Shown here piece after piece: positions 11,855 through 22,936 of a stretch of 64,000 bases of DNA. Within the stretch, counting starts at the first letter, position 1. Each line of letters begins with the position of its first letter. The notes under the pieces are model-generated. The model searched no databases. It saw only the letters and a program-made list of their open reading frames with translations, and had not been told where the DNA came from. Position numbers and translations under genes: made by a program. Origin of the DNA: Zygnema cylindricum (lineage: Eukaryota; Streptophyta; Zygnematophyceae; Zygnematales; Zygnemataceae). The stretch spans positions 1-64,000 of the forward strand of contig JBBHKE010000454.1 of NCBI GenBank assembly GCA_037447655.1. The letters run 5' to 3'.

Positions 11855-12055
11855 TTTAGTTAGTAAAAACGGATCTCTCTCACGGCTTCCCACTCACCTT
11901 CGCTACCCACTCACTTTTCACCTTTCCCTTTTCACATTCTCATATTTATTTTTACTTTGTATTAGAATGCTTTTTGCTTTGGGATTTACATTGCGCTTTG
12001 TTTGTTACACCTTTTCTACTGGCCAACTTGTTGGGTTGCATTCTTGTTGGTTGAA
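11855..12055 (+). repeat. direct repeat copy 2
   Basis: Collinear partner of the repeat at 10525-10705. It is cut on the right by the 5' LTR of element B at 12067. The pair could be old LTRs of a small non-autonomous element or a simple tandem duplication. Confidence 0.6.
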
Positions 12056-12066
12056 TTAGACATATG

Positions 12067-13062
12067 TGTTGAAATAAATAGTTTTTGGGTATTTTCTAGG
12101 TCTTAATTTATTAGCGGAAAAAGACATGCAAACAACTTCTTTTCATCTCTTCTCTCTCACCCCCATACTTGATGTAGTCACTAAAGGAGAGAGAGAGTGA
12201 TGAAGCCATGGCTGCCTCAGCGCCATAGATAGGGTTAGAGAGTGACCTTAAGTCACTCTCTACAAAAAGGTTGATTCCACCAAGACTCGAACCCCCGAAC
12301 GGTAGAGCTTGGCGTAGCCGTCTACTCTAACCAGTCTGTTGTAGATGTTCGCTAGCGTATATAAGGTGTGATTCATGTTTAAAGAATGAAACGTCCCTTA
12401 AACCGATTAACGGAAATGTAAATGTAACATCATAGAACAGGTTAAGTTCAGTGCGAACTAGATCCAGCACGAAACAAATGAATCTGACATTTGTTTCGAC
12501 GGAAAATATGTAGTGCTGGTTCTTATCCAACAGCAAACGTCTTTGCTGAGATCTCGAAATGGTCAATTTGGCGTTTTATGATGTGGCATGACCTAGAGCC
12601 ATGTGGTGAGATGACATTTGGTCGTGGAAATTCCGATGAACGTACGGACGAGTAAAAAGTGGACACGCGTCCACTTAATAGCCTTGTCGTACATAGGCCA
12701 AACAAAAGGTACACCGGTAGTAGTACTTTTTGGTAGGATACAATAATCTGATTATTATGTACTTCAATAGATAGAAGTTATTAGAGGGAATCAGGACTTA
12801 GAAAATATTGGTAGGTAGTCACCTCTCCTTTTGGGAGTTTGTACAAATTGACATTTTTACTGCCTCATAACTTATCCTTTGGTTAGGCGTTTTCAGAGAT
12901 TCTTTTTCCTATGGACTCAAAGGAGTCTAAGCTGCACATGGGTGTAGTCAAATTGTTTGCTTGTCAGCTTGGGTAGCAGTGGTTGCCATTGAAAGTGGGT
13001 TAGTTAATAACAATCTAGAGGCTTCCTATATTGTGTAGTCCAATGGAGGACACAAAATTTCA
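12067..13062 (+). repeat. 5' LTR of element B
   Basis: 996 bp from TGTTGAAAT to ATTTCA. Contains the antisense tRNA-like module (12269-12340), the hairpin pair near 12914-12944 (GACTC..GAGTC then CTGCAC-ATGG-GTGTAG), and the gag ATG at 13043, 20 bases before the end. The TATA-like box is mutated (GTACAAATT). Confidence 0.85.
12269..12340 (-). other. antisense tRNA-like module in LTR of B
   Basis: On the minus strand: GGTTAGAGT as D-arm and GGGTTCGAGTC as T-arm/B-box. Same position and orientation as in the other Fam-I LTRs. Confidence 0.5.
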
Positions 13063-14301
13063 GGTTATAGGCCCACCCTCTAGGGTTCCCACCTTCAACG
13101 GATCTGGGTTCATCTATTGGAAAGCCTTGATGATGGGAGCTTTATGTGAAAAACGATACTGGAGAATCGTCAGTAGACAAGTGAAACGTCTACCTTCGGG
13201 AACTCCACAAGGATTTGGAGGAGTAAGGCTTCCTATAGCAACGACTGAGGAGGCAGATGATGGGGATAGTAGTGTGTCCAAAAGGGGGAAAGGGAAAGAG
13301 ACACCCCTCACTCTTATTGCCACAATACCGGAGCAGCGACCGTGAAGACCACGGAGAACGATACTCAAATGTGGGAGGATGTAAACATGGCTGCCAAGAA
13401 CTTCATTCTAAGGCACCTCACTCAAGCTTTGGCCACCCCTCATCTTCACATTTACAAGGCCGAGGAGTTGTGGGTGAGTTTGGTGGAGATTTATAGACCA
13501 GGAAATATTCAAGAGCTCCACTTGACCAGCAAAAAACTAGTGAATTACACTTACAAAGGAGGAAAGATGTTGGAATACTGTAATGATCTTTCTTGTTTGT
13601 CTATGGAGATGGAAAGTGCCGGGTGGACAGGTACAATGAAAATGAAAGTTAACACCCTTATCATGAAGCTACCAGATGAGTTCGAGAAAATAGTGTATCG
13701 AGTACAGTAAGTGTCTGATAATTTATGGAAAAAAAAAACTGTGGTCAGGGAGATACTTGTGCAAGAAAACACAATGGAGATTAAGAGAGGAGGAAAGAGC
13801 ATTCAAGCTCTAGCAGCAGGAGGGGACCGATGGGGGAAGGACCCCAAAAAACCGTACAAAGGGGAAAGAGATCATTCTGGAGGACCAAGGCCCCCAAAGG
13901 TTCTTTGCCATTTTTGCAAAAATCCAGGACACTTCATCGCAAATTGTGTCAAGCTGTCAAAGATGAGGCTCCAAAAGAACCGCGGAGGGGGTTCTTCCAG
14001 AGGGAAGAAAAAAGCACTTTTGGTTAAAAAAGTGACAGGAGAAACCGAGGATGATTCCTCTAAGGAGGATGGGGAGCTTCTTCTTGAGGAAAGTCTGGAG
14101 GAGAAGGAGATCCCTCGGAGACAGAAGTGTTACCTTGGAGCAATTTGGGCAGCTCCACAGGAAGGATGGATTATCAACTCAGGTGCATCCATGCATATGT
14201 GTCATGAAAAAGAACTCTTCACTAAGCTAAGAAAGATCCCTAATGCACAGATAGAGTATGGGGATGGGAGAGTGGTTATTACAGATCTACTAGGATCATA
14301 G
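13043..14301 (+). pseudogene. gag-protease pseudogene of element B
   Basis: The frame starts at the LTR ATG (13043) and reads through the primer binding site (QVIGPPSRVPTFNGSG) to 13345, then shifts to 13342-13710 (NDTQMWEDVNMAAKNFILRHLTQ, MKLPDEFEKIVYRVQ), ends in a stop, and continues 13711-14301. The zinc knuckle C-HF-C-KNPG-H-FIAN-C is at 13906-13947. The protease catalytic aspartate is lost: the motif reads N-S-G-A (codon 14176-14178). Only one frameshift and one stop separate it from a continuous gag, so it is better preserved than element A. Confidence 0.88.
13063..13077 (+). promoter_or_regulatory. primer binding site of element B
   Basis: GGTTATAGGCCCACC abuts the LTR end; one mismatch (A for G) from the half initiator tRNA-Met complement GGTTATGGGCCCACC. 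Confidence 0.8.
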
Positions 14302-15799
14302 ATTTGAAAGTCTTAATGTAGGGTAAGACTTCTTAACATTCATTCTCAGATGTACTCTACATTGCTCTGTTGAGTAAAAAATTTGTCACTACGTTTGTGT
14401 TAGATGACAAAGAGTTTGATACCTTCACTTGAAAGGGAGTCTTTACAGCTAAGTATGGGGATGAAGTTTACTTCACGGCAGATAAGGGTAGCCAAGGAAA
14501 ATTTAGGCTTATCCTGAGTAATGAAAAGAAGAATGCTACCTATGTTGGTGTTCCTAAGTTGATGATTTGGCATAAGCGGTTGGGGCATGTGCATTTTAAT
14601 AGGTTGAGGGAAATAAAAAAGCTTGGGGTAGTAAAAGGTATTCAGTTTGGGGATAATGAAATGATGGATGATTGTAGTGGTTCTGCTCAAGGTAAGGCTC
14701 ACATACTTTTCTTTCCCAAAGTCACCACATTTAGAGGTTAGAAAGTGTTAGATTTTGTCCACACAGATATTTGGGGAATTACAAAATTATCTTTCGTTGG
14801 AGGAAAGAGGTTTACGATGACAATAACCAATGACTAGTCTAAATTCTCTAGAGTCTACTTTCTGAAAACAAAGGCTAGAGCATCAAATTACTTGAAAGAA
14901 TATAAAGCCTGGAGTGAGAAGTTGCATGAAACCCCCATTAAGAGGATAAGGAGTGATAATGGGGGAAAATATACCTCTAACTAGTTTGAGGAATATATCT
15001 GAGAGATGAGGGAGTGCAGCACCAGAAAACTGTACCAAACAACCTGAAACAAAATGGGGTAGCTGAGAGGTTGAATCGAACACTAGGAGATAGTGTATGC
15101 AGTATGTTGGCCGATAAGAAAATAGGAAAGAGAATTTGGGCAGAAGCAATGAACTGTGCCAACTACATTAAGAAAAAAGGCCTTACCTCAACTGTAAAGG
15201 GAGTGACACCTTATGAGAGATGGGTTGGGAGGAAACCAGATATCTCACACCTTAGAGTATTCGGTAGCCAAGTTTATAGTCTTGACAGGGATAGGAAAAA
15301 CTGGAAACTAGATGCTAAGGGAAAACCTGGATACTTTGTGGGATATGATGAGGATGTTAAGGGATATAGAATCTATGACTTAGCAAAGAAAGATATCATT
15401 CTAGTCAAAAACTTAGTTGTCATGGATGAAGGGAAGTCATTAGACCCCTTCAAATATACAAAGAAGATAAGAATCAGATTTGATTCCGAAAGTGAGGAGA
15501 ACTCGGTCGTTCCCGAAAGGTACATGAGTGAAACAGTGATTGCAGATTCAGGGGAGATCCAAGATGCAAGAGACTCACAAGAAACCTCACATACACCTAT
15601 GGACTTCGAGGAGATAGAAGAAGCGGGACAAGAACCGGCTTCCATGGACAGGGGAGCCGATGAGATAGTGAGAAGAAATCCAAGACTTCCATCTATTCCA
15701 ACTTTGGAGTTTGAGGGAGGAAGGAGGAGCAGCAAAAGGATACAGGAAAAACAAGCCGTGCATAAGGTAACTAAGCTATGTCATCCAGATGAGCCTTAG
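14302..15799 (+). pseudogene. pre-integrase and integrase pseudogene of element B
   Basis: The pre-integrase frame 14559-14741 has WHKRLGHVHFNRL and D-C-S-G-S, so the last zinc cysteine is serine, as in other Fam-I copies. The integrase core is broken at 14740-15010 (HTDIWG, SDNGGKYTSN with stops). From 15014 to 15799 a 261-codon frame is open: QNGVAERLNRTLGDS, WAEAMNCANYI, TPYERWVGRKPDISHL, the C-terminal DPFKYTKK segment and the acidic linker to RT. Confidence 0.87.
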
Positions 15800-17380
15800 T
15801 CTTACTTGGAGGTAGTGAATAGTCCAGAGAAAGAAAGATGGATTAGAGCCATAAATGATGAGATGGCTTCTATCATGGAAGCAAATACGTGGGAACTAGC
15901 GGATTGCCCTCCAGATAGAAAACCTATTGGGTGTAAATGGGTATTAAACTAAAACTGAACCCAGATAATACCATTGAGAGATATAAGGCTCGATTCGTAG
16001 CGAAAGGGTTCACCCAAAAGGAGGGGATTGACTATGAGGAGACCTTTGCTCTAGTTGTTCAGTTCCCCTCAGTAAGGATTCTCCTCAGTCTGGCAGCAGC
16101 GGAAGACATGGAAATCCATCAGATGGACATTAAGACAACTTTTCTCCATGGTGAGTTAGAGAAAGAAATTTTCATGAGGCAACCCGATGGGTTCGTGGAA
16201 GAAGGAGAAGAGAGCAAAGTTTGCAGGCTCATAAAATCCTTATATGGACTGAAGCAGGCTCCTCGACAGTGGAATAAGAAACTAGATGAGTTTCTCACCA
16301 ATCTGGGATATATCCCTATCAGCTCTGACCATTCTATCTATATTTTTGAAGATGAGAATGGTGTCATTTTTATTACAATTTATGTGGATGATCTGCTTGT
16401 GTTAAGTAAGTCTTTAGAGAAGATCAATAGGCTAAAGAAAGATCTTAGGGGCAGATTTGATATCAAGGATTTAGGGGAGGCAAAATATATTTTGGGGATC
16501 GAAATGGAGACATAGGAAGAAGAAGATCACCAGACTTACTCAGAAAGAAGCAATAGGAAATATGTATGAGAAATTCCATATGGAAAATGCTAACAGTTGT
16601 ACTACTCCCATAGACTTGAAAAAAGTAAGTGTTGGGAGTGTAGAAAGAGGTGTGATGATTTTAGACAATCAGATGAGTCCAAAGGAGAGAGAGTTTATGA
16701 AGTCTATCCCTTATAGACACGTCGTAGGAAGTTTAATCTATTTTATGAACTGTACCAGACCGGACATAGCGACAGCAGTTGGATTACTTTGTAGGAGTCT
16801 TAATGATCCTAGAAAGAGAGATTGGGAGGCAGCCAAGAGAGTCATGAGATATTTGGTGGGAACTAGAGAATTATGATTGCATTTGGGAGGGGAGCACACT
16901 GAAATCACTACTTGAAGTGACGCCAGTTATGGGGACGCACCTATGAGACGATGCACTTCTGGGTATGTGTTGTATGTTGGAGAAGGTGCTTGCTGTTGGA
17001 GCAGTAAGCAACAAAAGGTGGTTGCTCAGTCCACTATGGAGGCTGAGTACATGGCCTCTTGTTCTGGTGTGAAAGAGTTGATGTTGGTCAAATCCTTGCT
17101 GCAAGAATTGGGGTATATGAAGGAGGGAGTGCATGAAGTGTTTTGTGATAATCAAGTGGCCATATCAATTGGAGCCTATCGAAAACATCATTTTAAGGCT
17201 AAACATATGGACATAAGCTAAAGTTTTGTAAGAGAAAAAGTGGAGAATAAAATAGTGAATCTTGTATATACATCTGATGAGGAAATGGTGGCTGACATGA
17301 TGACCAAACTTGTGCCCTCTCCAAAGTTAAAATATTGTAGGGAAAAATGTGGATTAAAAGAAAAGTTAAAATTAGACTAG
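15800..17380 (+). pseudogene. RT-RNase H pseudogene of element B
   Basis: RT begins after a stop at 15797 (PEKERWIRAINDEMASIMEANTW), shifts near 15945, and is open 15937-16515 with EETFALVVQFPSVRILL, LYGLKQAPRQWNKK and YVDD at 16381-16392. RNase H continues in 16562-16876 (IPYRHVVGSLIYFMNCTRPD), 16943-17221 (GYVLYVGEGACCWSSKQQ, MEAEYMASCS) and to about 17380 (MVADMMTK). Four interruptions. If the recombination point with F is upstream, this part is the 3' half of F. Confidence 0.87.
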
Positions 17381-17393
17381 AATATAAGGGGAG
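17381..17393 (+). promoter_or_regulatory. polypurine tract of element B/F
   Basis: GAATATAAGGGGAG-type purine run ending directly at the TG of the 3' LTR. Confidence 0.8.
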
Positions 17394-18439
17394 TGTTGAA
17401 ATAAGTAGTTTTTGTATTTTCTAGGTCTAAATTAATTAGTGGAAAAATATATAAAGAAAATGTAGGCAGCCTGCGTACATCTCTTCTCTCTTACCCCCAT
17501 ACTTGTTGTAGTCACTGAAGGAGAGAGAGAGAGCGATGGAGCCATGGCTGCCTCAACTCCATAGGAAGGACTAAAGAGTGACGTTAAGTCACTCTCAACA
17601 AAAGGTTGAGTTAGGAAGGACTCGAACCCCCAACCGACAAAGCGCGGCATAGCCGTTAGCTCTAACCAGTCTGTCGTAGAAGTCCGTTAGGAGATATAGG
17701 GTTTCATTAATATTTAAACTATTGTATAATGCATAAATCATTTAACTGAAACTCTTTACGACACGCATAGATACAGTTTTACGAAATGCGAAGTACTCTA
17801 CTAAATTGAAACGGATATTGTGCATTTTGTTTCGACAACGAAACAAATATTTCGCAAGTATTTGTTACGGCTCAGATTTCATTTCGCGTCAAATCTAACG
17901 GCGCACATCATCGCCGAAATCCCAGAATGGTCACTTTGGCATTTAGTGACGTGGCATGACCTGGCACCACGTGGAGAGATGACATTCGGTCGCGGGAATT
18001 TCGAGGAACGTACGGACGAGTGGAAAATAGACACGCGTCCACCTAATGGCCTTGTCGTACAGAGGCCGTACAAAAAGTACATCAGCAGTAGTACTTTTTC
18101 GTACTACATAGTGTTCTAAATGGTTCGTACGGGCAGTAGATAGGGGATGTGAGAGAGAACTAGGAAAAACTAGGACTTAGGAAAAATTAGGTAGTCACCT
18201 CTCTTTTTGAGAGTTTTTATAAAATTGGCATTTTTGGCAGCTTATAACTTATCACCTAGTTGGGCGTTTTCAGAGATTCTTTTTCCTACGGACTCAGGGT
18301 AGTCCAGGCTGCACTGGGGTGTATATAGATTGTCATCTTGACTACTTGGGCAGCAGTGGCTGTGGGTTAAAGTGGGCTAGTTAAAAACTATCTAGAAGCT
18401 TCTTGTATTTTGTAGTCCAATGGAGGACACAGAATTGCA
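17394..18439 (+). repeat. 3' LTR of element F (Fam-I), plus orientation
   Basis: 1046 bp, TGTTGAAATAAG to GAATTGCA. Very similar along its length to the minus-strand LTR 38963-40006 (1044 bp) and clearly less similar to the LTR at 12067. It is followed by TGTAA, the same 5 bp that precede the LTR at 40006 in element orientation. Contains the tRNA-like module (17602-17675), a G-box (CCACGTGG near 17968), a TATA-like TATAAAAT (18218-18225), hairpins near 18290-18323, and an ATG at 18420 that opens a frame into the downstream RNase H. Confidence 0.88.
17602..17675 (-). other. antisense tRNA-like module in 3' LTR of F
   Basis: Minus strand shows GGTTAGAGC (D-arm) and GGGGGTTCGAGTCC (T-arm, perfect B-box GGTTCGAGTCC). 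Confidence 0.55.
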
Positions 18440-19228
18440 TGTAACTCCCATGGAAGCTAGGCAGAAGTTGGAGGGAAGTGAACCAGACTCAGGCATAATG
18501 GTTTGTGAAAGCTTAGAGTCAGGGGAGGAAGAGTTTATGGCTACAAAGCCATACAGACAAGTAGTGGGAATTCTTATTTATTTTATGAATTGTACGAGGC
18601 ATGACATCGCTGCAGGTGTAGGAGTTTTAAGTAGGAGTCTTCAAAATCCTAAAAGAGCAGATTGGGAAGCAGCAAAGAGGGTTTTGAGATATGTGGCAGG
18701 TACCCGAAACCTCAAGCTTATATTCGGAGGAGGAGAGGTAAAATTACAGACTTGGAGTGATGCCTTCTATGGAGATATGCCAAGCGAGAAATCAACAACC
18801 GATTTCGCTCTGAAAATTGGGAATGGAACTTGCTGCTGGAGCAGCAAATTACAGAAGGTAATGGCTCAGTCCACAATGGAGTCGGAATATATGGCAACCA
18901 GTTCAACTCTCAAGGAACTTCTATGGGTTAAGGCCACTTTGCAGGAACTAAGGTAAATGCAAACCTGTCCTCAGGTTATCTGGTGTGAAAACCAGGCAGC
19001 AATTGCCATAGCCTCTAACCCTAGTCATCATTTTAAAAGCAAACATATGGATGTTAGACTGCACTTTGTGAGAGAAAAGGTGCTTGCAAGAGTGATAAAA
19101 ATGAGTTATTTACCGGATGAAAAGATGGTGGCTGATATGATGACTAAAGCTCTTCCTGCTCCTAAGTTAAAGTATTGCAGAGAGTCTATTGGGTTAAGTG
19201 GGTGAATGAGTCTAAGGATTTAGGGGAG
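18440..19228 (+). pseudogene. RNase H end of element J (Fam-III), plus orientation
   Basis: The C-terminal part of a Fam-III polyprotein: TPMEARQKLEG, PYRQVVGILIYFMNCTRHDIAAG, WEAAKRVLRYVAGTRNLKL, the RNase H blocks WSDAFYGDM and MESEYMATSS, then ENQAAIAIASNPSHHFKSKHMDVR and MVADMMTKALPAPK. One stop at 18954 separates two open parts (to 18956 and 18957-19205). A purine tract GATTTAGGGGAG (19217-19228) precedes the LTR. The first five bases TGTAA are the target duplication of F; joined across F, the reading frame matches the RT end at 40007 (minus). The LTR of F supplies an in-frame ATG for this frame. Confidence 0.88.
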
Positions 19229-20226
19229 TGTTGAAATAAGAAATCTTAATACTCAGTAAACAGAGATGTGCGGAGAGACCAAGTACTTAGAATATTTTTG
19301 ATCTAGGTAAGTTGTAATACTTACCTCATTTAGTGTGACAGTAAAAGTAGTACTTTTGAGTGTATTCTACTTCTGCAGGGACACGCGTTAGAAAATGAAC
19401 ATCCTACGGGTTTTTCGGGAAAGCGCCGACACAGTTCACCACGCGTCACACATCGAACGAATAATGTTGAAGAATCGGACGGGCGGAGACTCAACCGATT
19501 GTCCGCGAAGATAGTGGTACAACATTCAACGACGACCGTAGATGTGAATCGAGTGAACGGACGAGATTCACGCGGGACCACAATTGACTCATCACTTTAT
19601 ACGATCTCAGGTGACTTGGAGCACTTCATCAACAGTCCGCTGGACGCTAGCATCCACTGCTAACTAAGCATCTTGAACACTACTGTACGCGAATCTATTT
19701 GCATATCTGAAACACAGTAGTTTTAACTTAGCGGATTAGAATTTAGTGTTCCACTAAGTATATTTTTGTTTAGTAGCCAAATAGGGTATGGACGTACTCA
19801 CAGTACAAATAGTGTACTGATTCGGTACCTTGTCGTAGTGTACTACAGTACTGTTCTTCCAGGTGTAGACATCGGATTAGTTAGTTTTTAGTAGATACTC
19901 TCTGTGAGTATAAAGTTAGGACTTAGCCAAAATTGTAATTAATCCAGTATTGAGATCTAACTCTCTAAGGGATAGTTTTTGGGAAACTTCCAAGTGTTGT
20001 ATCTTATGGTATACTAGTTCAATTGGGCTGCAATTTTGGGAATTGGCAGACTGCATGTGATACTGTATTATTGTGGTTTTTGGTGATATTTGGAAACTGT
20101 GAGTACTTTCTGTGTTATATCAAAGTTGGTTGTCTGATAGGATTTCTGGTAGCTTTTGTTGAAATCTATGTCCATATCCACTACTATTGGTGGACTTCCA
20201 CTTGCAACTGTGGTTGTGGAACAATA
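19229..20226 (+). repeat. 3' LTR of element J (Fam-III), plus orientation
   Basis: 998 bp from TGTTGAAATAAGAAATC to GGAACAATA (CA mutated to TA). It matches the minus-strand LTR 46872-47869 over the full and equal length. It is followed by TCCAC (20227-20231), the complement of GTGGA that flanks the other LTR at 47870-47874, so the two are ends of one insertion. The LTR-encoded gag start peptide is near 20168 on. Confidence 0.88.
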
Positions 20227-20768
20227 TCCACATGGCGCTAGGTCATACCTCGTCCAAAAACGCCAAAATGACCATTCCACGATCTCGGCGGTTATATGAG
20301 CCTTTGGATCAAATCCAACAAATAATGTTAACCGTCAAAACAAATGTTAGATTCATTTTCGTGCAGGATCACGTTCGTACCATACATAAACTAGTTTTAT
20401 GTTCCTTCATTCTTAATTCAGTAAATCGGTTTTAAGATCATAACACAGTTTAAGTATTTATAAAACCCTATGTAATTTAACGAACTTCTACCATAGATCG
20501 GTTAGAGCTGACGGCTACGCCTCGCTCTGTCGATCGGAGGTTCGAGTCTTGCAAGACTCAACCTTTTGTTAAGAGTGACTTATGTCACTCTTTAGTCTTG
20601 CCTATGGAGCTGAGGCAGCCATGGCTCCACTACTCTTTCTCCTTTAGTGATTACAACAAGTATGGGGGATAGAAGAAAGAGGTGGAGGCAGACTGCGTGC
20701 ACTTTTTCTTTCTTTTTCACTAAGCTATTTAAACCTAAAAATACTCCATATATCTAGTGATTTCAGCA
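20227..20768 (-). repeat. 3' LTR of element E, start half
   Basis: On the minus strand the LTR begins at 20768 (TGCTGAAATCAC, one base from TGTTGAAAT) after the purine tract of E, and breaks at 20227 where element J inserted. Its missing second half, starting exactly at the J target site, is at 47870-48327 in the opposite orientation. Contains the tRNA-like module (20491-20563, plus strand). Confidence 0.8.
20491..20563 (+). other. tRNA-like module in LTR of E (antisense to the LTR)
   Basis: CGGTTAGAGC followed 43 bases later by GGAGGTTCGAGTC. Same layout as in A, B and F. Confidence 0.5.
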
Positions 20769-22936
20769 CTTCTCTTATTTTCTAGTCTAATTTTAACTTT
20801 TTTTTCAATCCACATTTTTCTCTACAATATTTTAACTTGGGAGAGGCCACAGATTTGGTCATCATGTCAGCCATCATTTCTTCATCAAACCTATACACAA
20901 GATTCACAATTTTATTTTCAACTTTTTCCCTCACGAAGCTCAAACTTATGTCCATCTGCTTAACTTTGAAATGATGTTTTGGATTGGCTGCAATTAGAAT
21001 AGCAGCCTGATTATCAAAAAAACTTCATACACTCCCTCCTTCATATACCCTAGTTCTTGCAACAAGGATTTGACCCACATCAACTTTTTCACAGCAGAAC
21101 AAGGGGCCATATACTCAGCCTCTATAGTAGATTGAGCAACCACCTTTTGTTGTTTCCTGCTCGAACAGTAAGCACCTTCCGCGACATACAACACATACCC
21201 AGAAATGCATCTTCTCATAGGTGCATCCCCATAACTGGCATCACTTCAAGTAGTGATATCAGTGTGCTCCCCTCCCAAATATAAGCATAACTCACTAGTT
21301 CCCACCATATATCTCATGACTCTCTTGGTTGCTTCCCAGTCTCTTTTCCTATGATCATTAAGACTCCTACTGAGTACTCCAACTGCTAACGCTATGTGCG
21401 GCCTAGAACAGTTCATAATAATATTAGACTTCCTTAAACCTGCCTGTAAGGAATAGACTTTATAAACTCTCTGTCTTCTGGGCTAATTTAATCATCTAGA
21501 ATTATCACTCCAACTTCTACACGTACATCACTTACTAACTTCAAGTCCATGAGAGTGGTACAACTATTTGCGTTTTCCATTTGGAATTTCTGAAGTATAT
21601 TACCTATTGCTTCTTTCAGAGTTAGTCTAATGATCATTTTCCCGCTATCTCTCTCCATTTGGATTCCCAAAATATCACTTGCCTCCCCTTAATCCTTTAT
21701 GTCAAATTTGCTTCTAAGATCTTTCTTTAATTTATTGATATTTTCCAAAGTCTTACTTAACACCAGTAGATCATCCACATAAATTGCAATAAAAATCACA
21801 CCATTCTCATCTTCAAACATATTGATTAAATGGTTAGAGTTGATCCGGATATATCCCAGGCCGGTGTGAAACTCATCTAGTGTGTTATTCCACCATGGAG
21901 GAGCCTGCTTCAGACCCTATAAGGACTATGTGAGCCCGTAGACTTTGCTCTTTTCTCCATCCTCCACGAACTATTCTAGTTGCCACATAAAGATTTCTTC
22001 CTCTAACTCACCATTGAGAAAGGTGGTCTTTATATCCATCTGGTGTATTTCTATGTCTTCTGTTGCCGCTAGACTGAGGAGAATCCTTACTGATGGGAAC
22101 AGAACAACTAAAGCAAAAGTCTCCTCATAGTTAATCCCCTCGTTTTGGGTGAACCCCTTTGCTACCAACCGAGCCTTATATCTTTCAATGGTATTATATG
22201 GGTTTAGTTTTAGTTTAAACACCCATTTACAACCCATCGGTTTTTTGTCCGGAGGACAATCTGCTAGGTCCCAAGTATTTGCTTTCATGATGGAGGCCAT
22301 CTCATCATTTATGGCTCTAATCCATCTGTCTTCTCCAAACTGTTCACTGCCTGCGAGTATGATTGAGGCTCATCAAGGTGAGATAGCTTAGTTACCTTAT
22401 GAGCTGCTTGTTTTTTTTTCTCCTATTGTTGCTCTTTCTCCCTCCGTCAAATTTCGAAGCTAGAATGGAGGGAAGTCTTAGATTTCTCCTTACTGTCATC
22501 GGCTCACCTATCCATGGAAGCTAGTTCTAGTTCCTCCTCTTTAGTCTCCTCGAAGTCCATGGGAATATGTCAGCTTTCCGGTGGATCTCCTGTACCTTCG
22601 ATCTCCCTTAAATCTCTAATCAATGTTTCACTCATGTCCATTTCGAGAAAGACCGATTTCTCCTCACTTTCTCACTCAAATCTGATTCTTATCTTCTTGG
22701 TATATATGAAGGGGTCAAATGATTTCCCTTCATCCATGACAACTATGTGTTTGACCAGAATAATATCTTGCTTTGCTAAGTCATAGAATCTATATCCATT
22801 GACATCTTTATCATAACCTACAAAGTATCAAGGTTTGCCCTTAACATCTAGTTTCCAAATTTTCTTATCCGTATCAAGACTATAAACTTGGCGACCGAAT
22901 ACTTTACGGTGTGAGATATTTGGTTTCCTTCCAACG
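20769..22936 (-). pseudogene. element E (Fam-I): RNase H, RT and integrase C-terminus
   Basis: Minus-strand pol of a Fam-I element, 3' part. From right to left: GRKPNISHRKVFG (integrase C-terminal, cut at 22936 by element G), the acidic linker near 22510-22790, RT N-terminus 21971-22300 (MASIMKANTWDLADCPPDKKP, AKGFTQNEGINYEETF, MDIKTTFLNGELEEE), a broken RT middle with YVDD at about 21769-21780, then RNase H (MEAEYMAPCSAVKKLM near 21120, DASYGDAPMRRC near 21230). Many stops and frameshifts. The upstream part continues at 29406. Confidence 0.85.

Larger units (their letters stand above)
10111..12066. other. non-coding interval with a diverged direct repeat
   Basis: No convincing gene. The interval is T-rich on the plus strand and holds the two repeat copies listed separately, plus a short internal duplication (GGTTATCTC...ATTCTCT at about 11637 and 11719). 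It ends at the 5' LTR of element B. Confidence 0.5.
12067..18439 (+). mobile_element. Copia element B (Fam-I), recombinant, carrying the 3' LTR of F
   Basis: It looks like a complete element (5' LTR, PBS, gag-pol, polypurine tract, 3' LTR) but its two LTRs are clearly different, and the flanks do not match (ATATG before 12067, TGTAA after 18439). The right LTR is instead nearly identical to the LTR at 38963-40006 (minus), which has the same TGTAA flank. So the left part belongs to one Fam-I copy and the right end to element F. The switch point lies somewhere in 13063-17393 and is not resolved. Confidence 0.7.

Noticed and set aside
12067-18439. Element B as a simple full-length insertion
   Set aside because: LTRs are too different, flanks ATATG and TGTAA do not match, and the right LTR pairs with the one at 38963-40006.
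18420-18440. First impression that many elements are chimeras joined about 20 bases into gag (18439, 41963, 48327, 53280, 63879)
   Set aside because: The recurrent joint is simply the LTR end: sequences end in TTGCA or TTTCA, the PBS follows in intact copies, and target duplications sit at these points.
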